Assembly (NCBI GenBank): GCA_038503035.1
Contig: JAVSML010025178.1
Location: forward strand, 538,149 to 602,148
Source of the DNA: Crocodylus rhombifer
Lineage: Eukaryota; Chordata; Crocodylia; Crocodylidae
DNA length: 64,000 nt
Direction: 5' to 3'
Shown: positions 37,034 to 49,419 of the stretch, piece by piece
Position numbering within the stretch: position 1 is the stretch's first letter
Layout of the letters: each line of letters begins with the position of its first letter
Position numbers and translations under genes: made by a program
Notes under the pieces: model-generated
Seen by the model: the letters and a program-made list of their open reading frames with translations, nothing else
What the model was told of the DNA's origin: nothing
Database searches by the model: none

Positions 37034-38402
37034 GGGCACCTGTACACGTGATGAAAATTGCCCGTTTTTGCAGTTTAATTGCTTCACACTGTACACATAT
37101 AAGGGTTTTTTTTTGCAATTTAAATGTTTGCAACATTGCAAACTAAACCATACCTGCATAGCATTTAGTTTGCAAAGTAGCTATTTGTAACGTTTCAGCC
37201 TTTTAACAGCTCACCCCCAACCCCCACAGGAGAAGTGGGCTGAAGGCAGAAGCAGGGAGAAGCCCAATCTTTTTTTTGTTTCCCCTGGACCCTGCCCACA
37301 TCTCCCATCGGCAGGGGGTGAACTGCCAACAGGCTCAGCAGCCCCAGAGCTGAGGGAGGCTCCAGTCATTTCTCCTGTGATGGTGCCACCTCCTGGGGCC
37401 ATTCAGGTAGGCTGCTAACGGGCAGCTGCTGCCCTAGCTTGGATTTGGGGTACTCAGCCCGCCGGCAGCTTGTAGAGGCAGGCTCCGCCAGGAAAAGAAA
37501 ACCCAAAAAAGCAGCGAGGGGCCCAATCCTTTTTTTTTCCCCCCATGGAGCCTGCCTGCCTCTTCCGCAGCCAGGGAGCGATCTGCTGGCAGGCCCCGAG
37601 ATGCGGGAGGACCTGGGTCCTTCCCTCCACAGTGGCGGTGCCCTCTACGGTCACCTGGGCAGGCAGCTAGCTGGCAGGTGCTGGCCCAGCTTGGAGGCAT
37701 CACCCAGCCTAATTCAACTGTTCCCCAAGCCCAAGCTGGGGCAGAAACTGTCTCCTACCTGCCTACCTGGGCAACTTAGGGGCTCCTCAGCCCTCCAGAA
37801 GCTTGCCCACCAGCCACAGGAAATGCAGGCAGACTCCACCAGAAAAAAAGATCGGGCCCCTTGCCGTAACAGTGATGGAAGCCTCTAAATCAGTGGTCTC
37901 CAACCTTTTTCAGTAGGAGATCTCCTTCGGCATTTAAAAGCAACCCAAGATTTACCATGCGCTGCCACCACTCCCTTCCCCCCCACCCATCAGGTAAGTC
38001 TATGGGGGGGGGGGGAAGGGGTGGACACGTGGATGCAGAGGGAGAAAAAATTATGTGGGGATGCACATCCCCAGGAGGTAAGTCCCATCCAGCCAGGGCC
38101 CCATTCAACTTACCCCTGCTTCTGCCTCTGTGGCACTGTCCCTCACCATGGGGACCTTGATCTAACCCCCACCCTTTACCTCCTCCATGGACTGACCTGA
38201 TGGGCTGGGGCACATGCATGCATACATGCGGGCACTCAGTCCCCCTCCCCAGCCTCAGATCGACTCCAAAATCTACCACAAGAGGCTCTGAGATCTTGGT
38301 GACTACTGCTCTAAATTGAAATGGGGGAGTTTTGATCATCACAATTAAAAACTCACCATTTAATTTAGGGGACTAAACCCCCATCTCGTGTACAAGAGCC
38401 CC
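37034..38402. mobile_element. DNA transposon-like element with GC-rich repeated interior, host of a nested hAT
   Basis: The left end GGGCACCTGTACACGTGATG and the complement of the right end GGGGCTCTTGTACACGAGAT form recognisable terminal repeats. Inside, two direct modules about 260 bp apart (from about 37263 and about 37526) share CCCAATC plus a T-run, then GGTGCC and CAGCTTGG/TAGCTTGG motifs. No target duplication could be settled, so the superfamily is open. Start is 168 bp from the acceptor of the EEFSEC exon. Long open frames on both strands look non-genic. Confidence 0.65.
37891..38308. mobile_element. Nonautonomous hAT-type element with perfect 8-bp duplication, nested
   Basis: The left end CAGTGGTCTCCAACCTTTTT and the complement of the right end CAGTAGTCACCAAGATC form the termini. 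The flanks are identical: CTCTAAAT at 37883-37890 and 38309-38316. It sits inside the element at 37034-38402. Its GC-rich middle has CAGGTAAGTC near 37991, GAGGTAAGTC near 38085, and a right part (CCCTCACCATGGGGACCTTG near 38140) related to the cores of the elements at 15092 and 40083. A G12 run lies near 38004. Confidence 0.92.
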
Positions 38403-38599
38403 AATAAGAATATATTCCTAACATGGTATATAAGCCATTCTAGTGTGAACCCCTCAGTGAATTTTACTTGTCTTCTAAACTAATATTACCAGGTCTTAAT
38501 TGCATCACTTCTGTGATATTTAATGAGAAAAATCAGCAAATAGATTAAAGTTTGGTTGTACACCTATGTATAACTTATAAGTAGGTACATAACCTGCAT

Positions 38600-38932
38600 G
38601 TAAGCTGACCATATACCCCAGTTTGGGTGGGACACTCCAGGATTCTGTAGCCTGGTCCTGGCCAACTGGTCAAAAGACCTTGGCTGAAGTCTGGCGAGGA
38701 GGCGGAGAAGCATGGTGCACCAGTAAGGCTGGAACAGGCACCACCCCACCAGCACATGATATGTCCTTGCTCCCACACAGAAGCAGTGATACCTGCCCAG
38801 CCACCTGCCTGGTGCACCATGCCACTTCACCTCCCCACCAGACTCCAGCTCAGGACTTCTGACCAACCGGCCAGGACTGGGCTATGGAATCTTGCAGTGT
38901 CCTGGCCAAACTGGAACAAATGGTCACCTTAC
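38600..38932. repeat. Long inverted repeat (333 bp foldback)
   Basis: Arms of about 120-150 bp face each other. The left arm begins GTAAGCTGACCAT, and the complement of the right arm begins GTAAGGTGACCAT. Both continue through CCAGTTTGG, GGACACT, GATTC, TAGCC and CATGGTGCACC. The loop is about 70 bp. It is probably a nonautonomous DNA transposon whose target duplication is worn or mis-set. The open frames over it are by-products. Confidence 0.8.
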
Positions 38933-39190
38933 CAATATGCCTATTTTTTATTTTAAAAAGTGGTACCATTCAAATGGCCGAGTTGTGTAACAGCACACTA
39001 GAGAGTAACTGCATGCCCTAATGCTCATTTCGTTTTCCTGCCTTTCCCTCCCAACTCTTCTTTGCAATGATCTTTTACAGCCCTGGAATAATTGAGCTTA
39101 TATTACCTTCTCTTACTCTGTAATTTTAGAAGTGCTGACCACAAAAAGATCTTGCTAAGCACTACGATACAAATAATTGGAGCATATTAC

Positions 39191-41263
39191 CATATTTACT
39201 TGAATAGAAGACTACCCTGATTATAAGACAACCCCCCAATAATTAGAGTCTATATATGGCAAATTTATGAATTTGTTACAATTATTGGAGGTTTGCCTTG
39301 AATTTGTCCCCGTCCCCCCCCCACCACCACAGCAGGGAAAATAGATTGGTTAGCCCTTTACTCTCTGCCTCCCCCCCAACTTTTTCCCCTGACAGCCCCT
39401 TCCCTCTCTCTTTACTGTCAGATCCTACTCTCCCTAAGCAAATGGAACTAAGGAGCAAATTTGGAAACAATAAGCTTGAAATTAAACATGGCTGTAGCAA
39501 TTTGCATATAACACCCATTCATTTATTTTATCCAGACTTGATGCACATTATCTTTTTTTTAAACTGCTGCAATTTTTAGCACAGGTACTCCATAAACACA
39601 CTTTTGAGCAGCACTTTGGCACCTACTTATATAGAGTACAAACTATGCATGATATTAGTCCAAAGCCAAAGGCTTGGCATTTACCACATAATTCTTTGGG
39701 CTGGGTCCCCCCACAGTCAAAAGTATTTCAAGCCACCATCACCCCGTATCTCAGGAGCGCTCACTATGCATGTGTAATCCAGATACCCCCCACAAAGGAT
39801 CTATGTGCTAATTAGATGACTCATGACTGCAACAGAGTGATCTTGTCAAGTCCTGGGATGTTCCAAAAATTTATATGCATTAGTGGTGCGGGGCAACCTG
39901 GTCCAGCTTCACCTTCACCTAATTGTATATACCAGGTTGAGAGAGGGGCTGACAAAGGGATTCCTGGTGAACCATCGTGGCTCACCATGACTTGGAAGAG
40001 AGTTGGCAGTGAGGGGGACTGTGCTTAATGGACACTACCATATGTCTCATTCAGGTGGGCCGCACTAACCTACCCTTGAATGTAGAGGTGCACTGATACA
40101 ACGGTCCGTATCATATCGGCACTAATAAAAGGAAAATTGACATTATCGGCAATCGGCTTTATCTGGCTGATGCAGCCAATAAATGTTGCTGATAAATGCC
40201 ACACGTTTGTGTGCAGCTGCAGCATGCACATGGCCAGGAATGCAGCCTGACAGCTTGGAAAGCAGAATCTGGCTGGTAAGTCTCTTGGGGGGAAATAGGT
40301 ATGTGGTAGATTGAGGCCCCCGTGGTGAGGGAGGGGGTGGGAGTGGGGCTGGGGCTGAGTAAGGGGCAGCCCAGCTGGGGAAGGGAATAGGATGGAACTG
40401 GTGGCATCAAGGGGGGTGGCTCTTGCCATGCACCCCTGGGGAAGGCATGGGGGGCATCTGCCCCCCCGATCTGTGTGCAGGGCAAGGAAGGACTGCCACT
40501 GTGGGCTGGGGGTTCCGGAGCCTCTTCCTGGCAGCTGCACTTGGGCGAGGAGGGGCAGGTCATGGCAGGAGGGGTTATGGGGGGGGCTAGAGACACCCCA
40601 TAATTCACTGTAGCCCCCCCTCCCAGCATCACCACCATTCACCCTACCCCGCCTGGCCTGAGTGCCGCCTCCAGGAAGAGGCTGCAGCAGCCCCAGACCC
40701 AAGCATGGAGCGCACCCTTGCCCCACACAAATTGGGGGGGCACATGCCCCCTGTGCCTCCCCAGGGGTGTATGCAGCAGTGGGAACCTTCCCCCCATCCC
40801 CCAGATGAGCCACAGACCATCCCACACTCCACCCCGGCTGGGCAGCATCTGTCCCTCCCCACTCCCTCCTCCATCTGCTTCCACCATGCCCCTCCCCCAC
40901 CAACAGACTTACTAGCTGGATGCTGCTCTCCATGCTGCCAGACTGCATATCAGCAATTGGATCAGTATGAGCTGATATGGCTGGTTAATCATTGGCCATC
41001 AGTATTGGGCCAATAAATTATTGATGCACCCCTACTTGCATTTTTGGTCCGTGTGTTTTATAGTTGTCCTCAGTGCTGGCTGCATTTAATCAACTTCAGA
41101 GTTGGTTTTTATCACTGAGTATATGCTGCTTTTGGCTGCAGTTTAAAGATAGGCAACGTATTTAGTGAGATTGTGTTGTATGTGATTATAAGACTAGGGT
41201 TTTTTCCTTCCCTATGCCAATGTGGCTGGGAGGGGAACCTTGTCTTATATTCAAGTAAATATG
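39191..41263. mobile_element. DNA transposon with CATATTTACTTGAATA termini, interrupted by a second element
   Basis: The left end CATATTTACTTGAATAGAAG recurs as the complement of the right end (CATATTTACTTGAATATAAG). Both are followed by AAGAC motifs and ATTATAAGAC units of a class II family common in vertebrates. The superfamily and target duplication are not settled. The interior is split by the hAT-type element at 40083-41034. A C-rich run lies at about 39310. No transposase. Confidence 0.7.
40083..41034. mobile_element. Foldback nonautonomous hAT-type element B with GC-rich core, nested
   Basis: The left end TAGAGGTGCACTGATACA and the complement of the right end TAGGGGTGCATCAATAAT are of the same family as the element at 15092. 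Flanks CTTGAATG (40075-40082) and CTTGCATT (41035-41042) match 6/8. The interior is a palindrome centred near 40590: the left AGCCTCTTCCTGGCAGCTGC recurs in complement near 40670. The left CTGGTAAGTC (about 40272) recurs as GACTTACTAG near 40906. It lies inside the transposon at 39191-41263, and its frames on both strands are not proteins. Confidence 0.85.
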
Positions 41264-41559
41264 ATATCTATATTTACTTTATGAATTAATCTGTATACTT
41301 GTGTTAGTACAGGTAAGGAGTTCTCAATTTGCTTGAGAACTCTTAACAACATGTATGGACAGCACTTCAAGATAGGCCTCTTTAAACAAACACTGTAGTT
41401 TGAATGGAATCTCTTTCATGTCTGAATTATAACATATCCACAACCTCACTTTCAAAGCAAGCTGGTCAGCACATAAATAGGAGTAACAGCAGCCATTGCA
41501 GCAACTTTTGTCCAAGTCTATCAGTGTGCTTTATTCCAGATTCTTCAGTTTTCACAGCC

Positions 41560-41680
41560 CTGTGTGAGGTAAGTTTTATGATACCCACTGAAAGATGGAA
41601 AAGACTGAAGAAGCAGAGAAGTTAAGTAGTTTGACTCAAGTTCATAATAAGCCAGAAATGGGAAAAAAGCCCTGGTTGAC
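41560..41680 (-). repeat. MIR-like SINE fragment
   Basis: TGTGAGGTAAGTTTTATGAT with GATACCCACTGAAAGATGG, GAAGTTAAGTAGTTTGACTC and AATAAGCCAGAAATGGG give the reverse orientation of a MIR-type SINE body. Confidence 0.6.
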
Positions 41681-41689
41681 CTTCTAGGA

Positions 41690-43995
41690 TTTTTTACTGC
41701 TAGTCTTTGTGCTGACTTTCTCTCATATACCAAGCATTCAAGCAACTATTGCTCAAAAACCATCAAGTCCATACTTTATTATACTGCATTTTACTTGTAT
41801 ATGCATTTACACAAGCATTAGTACACTTATAAATAAATATGTTGATACTTTTAAATTGTTCACACTTTTTTGCAAAAGTCCTGTCTGAAATATTACAGGA
41901 AAAGACTGCAGTAAAATATTTTGTTGCATACAGCAAAGACTGAATGATTTGCTGTACCTACAGAGAAGAGCCTCTTCCATAAATATATGTATAGGTAAGA
42001 GTCATTTAAGCTATGACCAGACATTGCATTTGTCTCTAGACAAGTTTTCCCTGTGTTTGTACTAGAAGCGAAATATCCAGAGATTAGCACATACACATAC
42101 ACTAGTTTTTTAATCAAGGTTTTAATTCAATGACGCAATCCCAGGATAACTGTTCAAATGCACTTTGCCATGTCCTGGGATAAACTGTTAGTACTTCTTA
42201 TCCTGTGAACCTCTTTTAGGATTTATCCCAGGGATAACACACATGGATGTCTGAACAACTGCCCTTTGTTCCAAGATGAAATGGTTCATCCCAGGGCAAA
42301 CACAACGTCTGTTTGTGTTCTTCAAGTTAGCCCTGCAAGGATAGTAGGATTTAGTGCTCGCAAGTGAAGACTCACTGGAAGCCTTTGGAAAAAATAAAGG
42401 GGTAAAACTAGTTTTATTAACAATGTGTTCCAGGTGATCTGCCATATCCTTTATTTAACTGATGATATCATATAACATTTAGCTTCCATGCTAACTGAAG
42501 ATTTGCCCTGGAACTGAAAAGATGCCCCATCCATTCATATGTCATTTAGCCTTGGGTATCAGTTACAGTATCTTTTACTGACATGACAAGAACAATTTAA
42601 CCACTGCCACCTCCATCTTAGGGGAGCATTTTTTCTGGTTCTAATGCTCTTTGATTGGCAGCAATGAACGTCCTGAAGTAATTTGGCAGATTTCATTTAA
42701 AGTCTAGTCATTAGCCATAACTCCAAATCATTAATGGATCATATAAACAAGGGCACCATTAGCCACTCAAGCTCAATGAAGATGTCTGGAAGAGCAAACA
42801 CTCCATAACCTAAGAAATTCCAAATATTATGCTGGGGGGAGGGGGGAGCAATCCACATAATCACCCTTACAAGATTTTTGTGCTTATTTACAAGTAATTT
42901 TGTGTCCACAGTGTTCCCATATATAGCATGTTGTAAAAGGTATCTGGCATGTTGTTATTACTCTTCAGTGATGGGCAATGCTCAGCAAATTACAGGTACA
43001 ATTTATCTGGCATTTTCTCAGCTGCTTAAGAAAATGTAAATAGGAGGGGGTAGAAAAACACCCTATCTGAAGTTTGACATTAATAAGCTTACAAATGCAT
43101 CAGTTATTTCAATTCAAAAAGTTCTAAAAAGGGCGAAAAGAATGAAATAAGCTTTTAAAGATCAGTCTTGGTTCAGCTTGATCAGACGAAACCAGTTTAG
43201 CTTAATAAGGTTTCATTTTGGCTTTTCTTTTTGTTCTTCAAAACCATCCTTTAAGAAGATATTTTCTCTAGAGTAGGCATTAACTAAGGGAGCACGTGGG
43301 TGTATGTGTGTGCGTCTGTATGTCTATATTTGTCTCTCTCAAACTTCCCTCCAGTATATATGGGGGGGGAAAAAAAAATCAATCTATTCTTTGCAAAGAA
43401 GCCCTCCAGGCTTGGCACAAAGGGTTTACTCAGGCAGTACAATAATGTATAAAGAGCATTTATTTCTTAGATAATACCCTCTATCCTGCATCTCAACATA
43501 CTTAAAAGCTATCAGATATTTTATCCTGGGCATGTTAGAGAAGGGCTAAAGCTTCAGAAGTTTGGATGACAATATGAACTCTTCCAAAGCTGAAGGGTAC
43601 TCTGACTTGAAGGTGTTTAGCCAGGAGCTTCTACCTTCAATATATAATAGACTGTATAATTAATGTGAACATCTAAGCTGGTAAAGAAGGTCTCCTTTCT
43701 CAGGATCTATTGCTTCTCTCTCCCCACTTTCCTCTCTTCCATAGTGCTACTAACAGAGATGCCAGCATTCACCTGTTTTGAGCCAAATGCTGCTACACTA
43801 TTCTTGATATACATGTAATTATCACTTCTTTATCATAGTTACAGTTGCGTTCCTGAATCAGGGCTCAACTGTTGCAGCACTTCAACAAATACTTTCTTCC
43901 ATCTGCCTACTTCATTATCTTCTCTCTGCTCCTGGGACTAAGAAATTGATGCATACTAATAGTGACGAAGGACAGATTTGTGATGAAACTGTAAG
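41690..43995. other. Unique AT-rich intronic sequence
   Basis: No gene recognised. Around 42138-42300 several CCCAGG/CCTGGG units recur (for example AATCCCAGGATAACTG and TCCTGGGATAAACTG), but they do not form clear element ends. A G/A-rich run is at 43361-43379. Confidence 0.4.
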
Positions 43996-43999
43996 AATG

Positions 44000-44335
44000 G
44001 AACTGAGCAGATTTGGGTTCTATTCCTTCTTTTGTCTCAGATTTGCCATATTACCTTGGGCAAATCAATTATGTTGAAATTTTCAGAGCAAATGGGAAAT
44101 CATTTATATTCATTCTAAATGATGGGGTGGTTGAATTTGCTGGACATCCGAAAATCCCTGTCATTTCTGCCTTGGCTTCTGTCTGTTCAATGAGAACAAT
44201 ACCCCCTTTGTCTGGCCTGCTCAGACAAGTTCCTTGGGCTAGGGACTGATTCCTCTTTTATATATGTATATATAGCTACTACAGATACAGTGCCTGACAC
44301 AACACATCTGTCTTAGTTATATAAGGCAATAATTC
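44000..44335 (+). repeat. MIR-like SINE with long 3' tail
   Basis: GATTTGGGTTCTATTCCTTC and TACCTTGGGCAAATCAATTA open it. Further on, GGGCTAGGGACTGATTCCTC and TACAGTGCCTGACACAAC give the conserved SINE/LINE tail. It is in plus orientation with an internal unmatched stretch. Confidence 0.65.
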
Positions 44336-45864
44336 CAAAGCTGAGCAATATATTCGTATTGTACTAGCCTAAGCAGTTTAGATGTCCATATTCCCTCTCT
44401 GGTACAAAAGCAAGATGCTTACTTAAGGATTTGTACATGCTGCATTTTTAAATGAATAATTACATTTGCAAGGGTCTTACAACATGTCTTCTTTCCTTCT
44501 ACTGCCAAATATCACACACTTAAATTTCTTTACATGCAAACATGTCATGCTGATGGCACCCTACCAGGGTGCAGGAAAGTAGAACATTATGTTGCTGCCT
44601 AAAATCACTTTGCGAGGGCCCACATTCTAACAATGTGACCAACCATCTTATTGTAAGAGTATACTAAATAAAACTTGTAAACCTTCCAAGAGCAAAAATC
44701 TTCCAGAGCTCCTATTAGTGCACAGACACAAGCAAAACTATTCCAACACCTAGAAACTAAGGCACAAAGTGTTTGTCATGCCACTACTAGAATTGATAAA
44801 GGTTTTCCCATGCTCTATATAAATAGGTCTTTCTTTTTCCAAGTGAGTAAACTGCCAATGCTCGCAGACTGAAGGGAAGTATAAAAGTAAAGAGAGAACA
44901 GAAACACCCCCAGCTTCAAACCTCATCAGTCCATGCAGGGAAGTGAACTGCTCAGTTCTGTCAAGTCCTACTCCATAGGCAGTGTTTAAAGTTCAACTTC
45001 AGACCTGAAGCTAATCTTGTCTGGTGATCTTTGTAATTCATTACTGCTATTGGAAAGTGCTGTATGAAGTAGAGGGTATGGAGTGCACTGCAGAGGAGAT
45101 GGAAAAACAACTCATGAAGAAGAGAGAGAGAAAGAGAAAAGACGACCACAGAATCTCAGATCAGAATAAAGGGGAAAAAAACAAAGTCATCTGACCTTCG
45201 TTTCATCTGGACTAAAATCTTCAGCTGCTGGGAAATAAGGACCCTTTTTGTACAGGTCAATGAAGAGTGGGTAAAGAGAATCATTCTGATTGCTCTGCCT
45301 TTTTAAACAAGGAAGAAAAAGGGGGGGGGGGGAAGCTAGTGGCTACCCAAGCTATTTGAAAATACTCATACTCCAACCCTATTTCTACACATACCAGAAA
45401 AAGCCAAGCGTTAACTTCACCGTGATTAAAGTTGCTGCGTGCACTGGATCTCTGGCTTCTTACCAAAAAACAAAATAAACAGTCTCTTTTCCCCCCCAGA
45501 GTAGGACAAGTTATTGTTGCAACCCTTTCAAAATCAGATGTCACAGCGATACCTGTTTATTTCACTAGACACCACAGGATATGAAGAGGAAAGGACACCA
45601 GGGCTATAAGTATAAGAAAGAATCATTAAGCAGCAAAGTGAAGCTGAAAATAGAAGTTTGGTGTGACCTTAACTGCTGTCAGCAATGATGTCAGAATCCA
45701 CATTATATTGTACCTAGGCTTTTGGTTTCAAACATTTTCAGACACAAGTTGTACAGCTTCCTTTTAACCAAGAAGCTCAGAAAGTGTTATGTACCCAGCT
45801 GGGCTGCAATGATCTAGCAAACAGACATTTCACCCAACTTACCCCCTAACTCCCGGTTTATGTC
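44336..45864. other. Unique AT-rich intronic sequence
   Basis: Nothing recognised apart from a G13 run at about 45320 and a C8 run near 45491. Confidence 0.45.
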
Positions 45865-47625
45865 ATAGTTTCATAGTAGTTAAGGGTCAGAAGGGACCTA
45901 AATAGATCATCTAGTCTAACCCCCTGCCACTGGCTGGAGCACACGCTGGGATCACATGATCCCAGACAGGTGTTCATCCAACCTCTCTGAATTTACCCAA
46001 GGTAGGAGCGAGGACCACTTCCCTAGGAAGTTGGTTCCAGATCCTAGCCACCCGAACAGTGAAATAGTGCCTCCTAATCTCTAACCTGAACCTATTCTCC
46101 AGCATCTTCTGGCCATTGTTCCTTGTCACCCCAGGTGCTGCTGGGGGGAATAGGACCCTTCCTATTTGCTGCTGATCTCCCTAGCAAGTTTGCAGGCAGC
46201 CACCAAATCCCGCCTCAGCCTCCATTTGCTCAGGCTGAACATGTTCAGGTCCCTCAGCCTCTCCTCATAGGGCCTGCCCTGTTGCCCTCCAACCAAGTGG
46301 GTGGCCCTCCTCTGAACCCTGTCAAGGCAGGCCACATCCTTCCTAAAGTGCGGTGCCCAGAACTGGATGCAGTACTCCAATTGAGACCGGACCAATGTCA
46401 CGTAGAGGGGGAATATCACCTCTCTGGACCGGCTTGAGATACAACTTTGGATGCACAACAAGGTGCGGTTGGCTTTGCTGGCTGCAGTCTGGCATTGGCA
46501 GCTCATGTTCATCTTGGAGTCAATAATGACTCCAATAATGATCAATAATGACTCCAAGATCCCGTTCCGCCTCTGGGCTCTCAACGGGGGAGCTCCCCAG
46601 CTCGTATGTATGCTGTGGGTTCCTTCACCCCAGGTGCAGCACCCTGCATTTGTCTATGTTGAAGCTCATCCTATTACCATCTGCCCACTTCTGTAGTCTG
46701 TCTAAATCTAATTGCAGCCTCTCTCTCTCTTCGAGTGTGCCTACCTCTTCCCACATCTTGGTGTCATCGGCAAACTTGGACAACATGTTTTCCACCCCCT
46801 CATCGCTGATGAAGATGTTGAACACTGTAGGCCCCAGGACTGAGCCCTGGGGGACCCCACTATTCACATCCCGCCAGGTCGAGTACAACCCATCCACCAC
46901 CACTCTCTGGGTGCACCCCATCAGCCAATTTTTGACCCATCCAACTGTGTAGGCATCAATGCCACAGTTGCTCAATGTATTAATAAGAATGGGGTGACAG
47001 ACAGTATCAAAGACCTTCTTAAAGTCCAGAAAGACTATGTCCACAGTGATACCATCATCCAGGGATTTAGTTACCTGGTCATAAAAGGCCATCAGGTTGG
47101 TCTGGCAGGATGTTCCTTTGATGAATCCATGTTGATTTCCCCTGGGGATGATCTCCCCTGCTGGCCCCTCGCAGATGTGATCCTTGATAATTTTTTCAAG
47201 GATTTTCCCCAAGACTGATGTGAAGCTTATGGGCCTATAGTTTCCTGGGTCCTCCTTTCTCCCTTTCTTATAAATGGACACCACATTAGCTAGCTTCCAA
47301 ACTCCAGGCACCTGGCCTGTGGACCACAATCACTCATACAGCCGGGCCAAGGGCACAGCAATGACCCCTGCCAGCTCTCTCAACACCCATGGGTGGAGGG
47401 CATCAGGGCCCACAGATTTAAAAACATCCAGTCCTTCCAGAAGATCCCTAACTACTTCTGCACAGACGTGAGGCCTGGCAGTGCTATCCCCAAGACTGCT
47501 CCTAACTGTGGTGTCCTGGTCCTTGCCCAAGAAAACAGAGGCAAAGAACTTGTTAAAAATTTTGGCGCTCTCATCTGGCGTAGCCACAAGATTACCATTT
47601 GAGTCGAACAGGGGCCCTACAGTGT
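45865..47625 (-). mobile_element. CR1 LINE, 5'-truncated, minus strand
   Basis: The left end holds the complement of a CR1 3' end (AGGGTCAGAAGGGACCTAAA with CATCTAGTCTAACCCCCTGC). Minus-strand translation, in three large pieces, gives FNKFFASVFLGKDQDTTV and DALHPWVLRELAGVIAVPLA (47330-47587). Then come WKLANVVSIYKKGRKEDPGN, GNQHGFIKGTSCQTN, TVDIVFLDFKKVFDT, SGVPQGSVLGPTVFNIFISD and the catalytic FADDTKMW (46625-47329). The C-terminal RSQLEYCIQFWAPHFRKDV and [18 protein letters not shown] follow (46162-46584). Stops and shifts separate the pieces. It is the longest CR1 copy here. Confidence 0.95.
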
Positions 47626-47629
47626 CTGT

Positions 47630-48767
47630 GCCCTAATTCTCACCTCTTACCTTACACCCTTCGAGCCCCCCTGACCCCCACTGCTTCTCATCAAAGGTAC
47701 ATTTGCAGCATAGTTGCAGAGGACAGGCTATGGTGTGAAGGGAGGCAACAATGAATATACTTACTGCATGTATTAAAAGAAAAAGGTTTGAAGATGTAGG
47801 TGCTTCAGAACAATGAGCAGAATTTAAAAAATGGTGCCTCAGGTTACCACACCATACCACCTACAAGAAAAAAATCTGCATTTTCTAAGAGGTGGTAGTA
47901 CTGCCAATAAGCCTATATCATGTTTTAGAACCTTAGCTGAGCAAATGGACTGAAGTGAGTCAACTTGATATTCTCCTATTCCTATCATTCCTATGCTCCT
48001 CAATACAAAATGGCAATTGAAGCTTGTAAAAGAATCATATCACATAACTACACAATTTCAGCCCTGAATAGGGCAACAATACAAAGGAATTTTCTTCTTT
48101 GTTTTATGATGAATATTCAGGCTCTTATATCCTACTTTCCTTGTAAAAAAACTTAAGTATTTAAAAAGGGCATTGAAAAAATGTTATATAAAAAGTCCTT
48201 GTCATTCTTTGTAATATTCACTTACAAATTCATCACTAAAAGCATTTTGCATAAGATTCCAGATATTTATGAAAAATGAAGAATAAAATCATCATGATTT
48301 GAAAAGAAAATTGGTATGTGGTGCATCTGTGTAGATCTTATGTATGTGTGTATTAAATATATGTATGTGTGAATTTTATACATATATACACATATGCATA
48401 TACACATATAATCATATCAAACATAGATTAAAACTTCTTTTATGTATTATATAAAACATATTACATATAGCAAACACACTCATTTTATATGCAAGTCTCC
48501 TAATCTGAGGTTTATAAAATATGCATTTATACATGCAAATAGCAATTTTTTTCATGATGCTATTCTTCACTTTTCTCATGTATCTGGAATCTCATGCAAA
48601 ATGCTTCATTTAAAACATATAACACACTCATTATATGCAAAGTACACATATTTCACTCTTCAATTCAACATTAAAATTAAAATGCCTGGCACATTCAGAA
48701 AAATGACATGAGGAGGGTGTTTTTTAAATTGCTATTTTATGTGACTTAACACTTTCAAAATATTTTC
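47630..48767. other. Unique AT-rich intronic sequence
   Basis: There are irregular TATGTA/CATATA-rich runs at about 48340-48420, otherwise nothing recognised. Confidence 0.45.
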
Positions 48768-48775
48768 CATTAGAT

Positions 48776-48928
48776 CAGCATTTCTCAAACTGCGATCTGT
48801 TGTGAGATATACGGTAACATGATACTGACTCCTCCATGTTTCCAAATGCTACCTTCTGTTAAAAAGAAGCTACAAATACATGTTACTTTTTCACTGTAAC
48901 CAGTCACTGCAATTGCTGAGAAACCCTG
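48776..48928. mobile_element. Small nonautonomous hAT-type element with perfect 8-bp duplication
   Basis: The left end CAGCATTTCTCAAACTGCG and the complement of the right end CAGGGTTTCTCAGCAATT form the termini. The flanking 8-mers are identical: CATTAGAT at 48768-48775 and 48929-48936. Only 153 bp, so a MITE-like deletion derivative. Confidence 0.92.
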
Positions 48929-48936
48929 CATTAGAT

Positions 48937-49411
48937 TGCACACAAAAGGGTATTTTTTCAAAGTGTTGCATGAAGTTTTAACAGTCCGACTCCCAGGAAT
49001 TCACTTGGTGTTGCTCCTCTTCTCTGGTTTCTGTGCTATAATGGAAGTACTGATTGTAGGCTAGTGGGCTTCCTTACCAGCCCAGGAAAATCCATTTCCC
49101 TGCCAAAGTTTCTTTCTAGCCCTTCCCTCAGGGCAGCTGATCAACTCAAACACAAAACTCAGAGCAACACAAAACAAAACTATCCCCTTAACTAAAACAG
49201 GCTGCAGGGGCACAGAGGGCTTTTCTTTTGCACCTGAATTTGCTCCAGGATCTGCTACAGGACACAACCTCCCTTTTGGAGCTCCCCCAGCTGTACTCCT
49301 GCAACCCCTTATAGAAACTACCTGATTCCTTCCCAGCTGAGGCTGATATCTGAATACAGCTGGCTGGCCAGGAGATCAGAACACCACCCTGTAACACTGA
49401 TGACCTACTAG
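48937..49411. other. Unique intronic sequence
   Basis: No recognised gene or repeat. Confidence 0.45.
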
Positions 49412-49419
49412 AATATTAG

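Noticed and set aside
40070..40948. 292-codon open frame on the minus strand
   Set aside because: Falls within the foldback hAT at 40083-41034 and starts and ends without regard to any splice or promoter signal.
42130..42310. Cluster of CCCAGG/CCTGGG units as a transposon
   Set aside because: Units are partly direct and partly inverted, without consistent ends or a target duplication.
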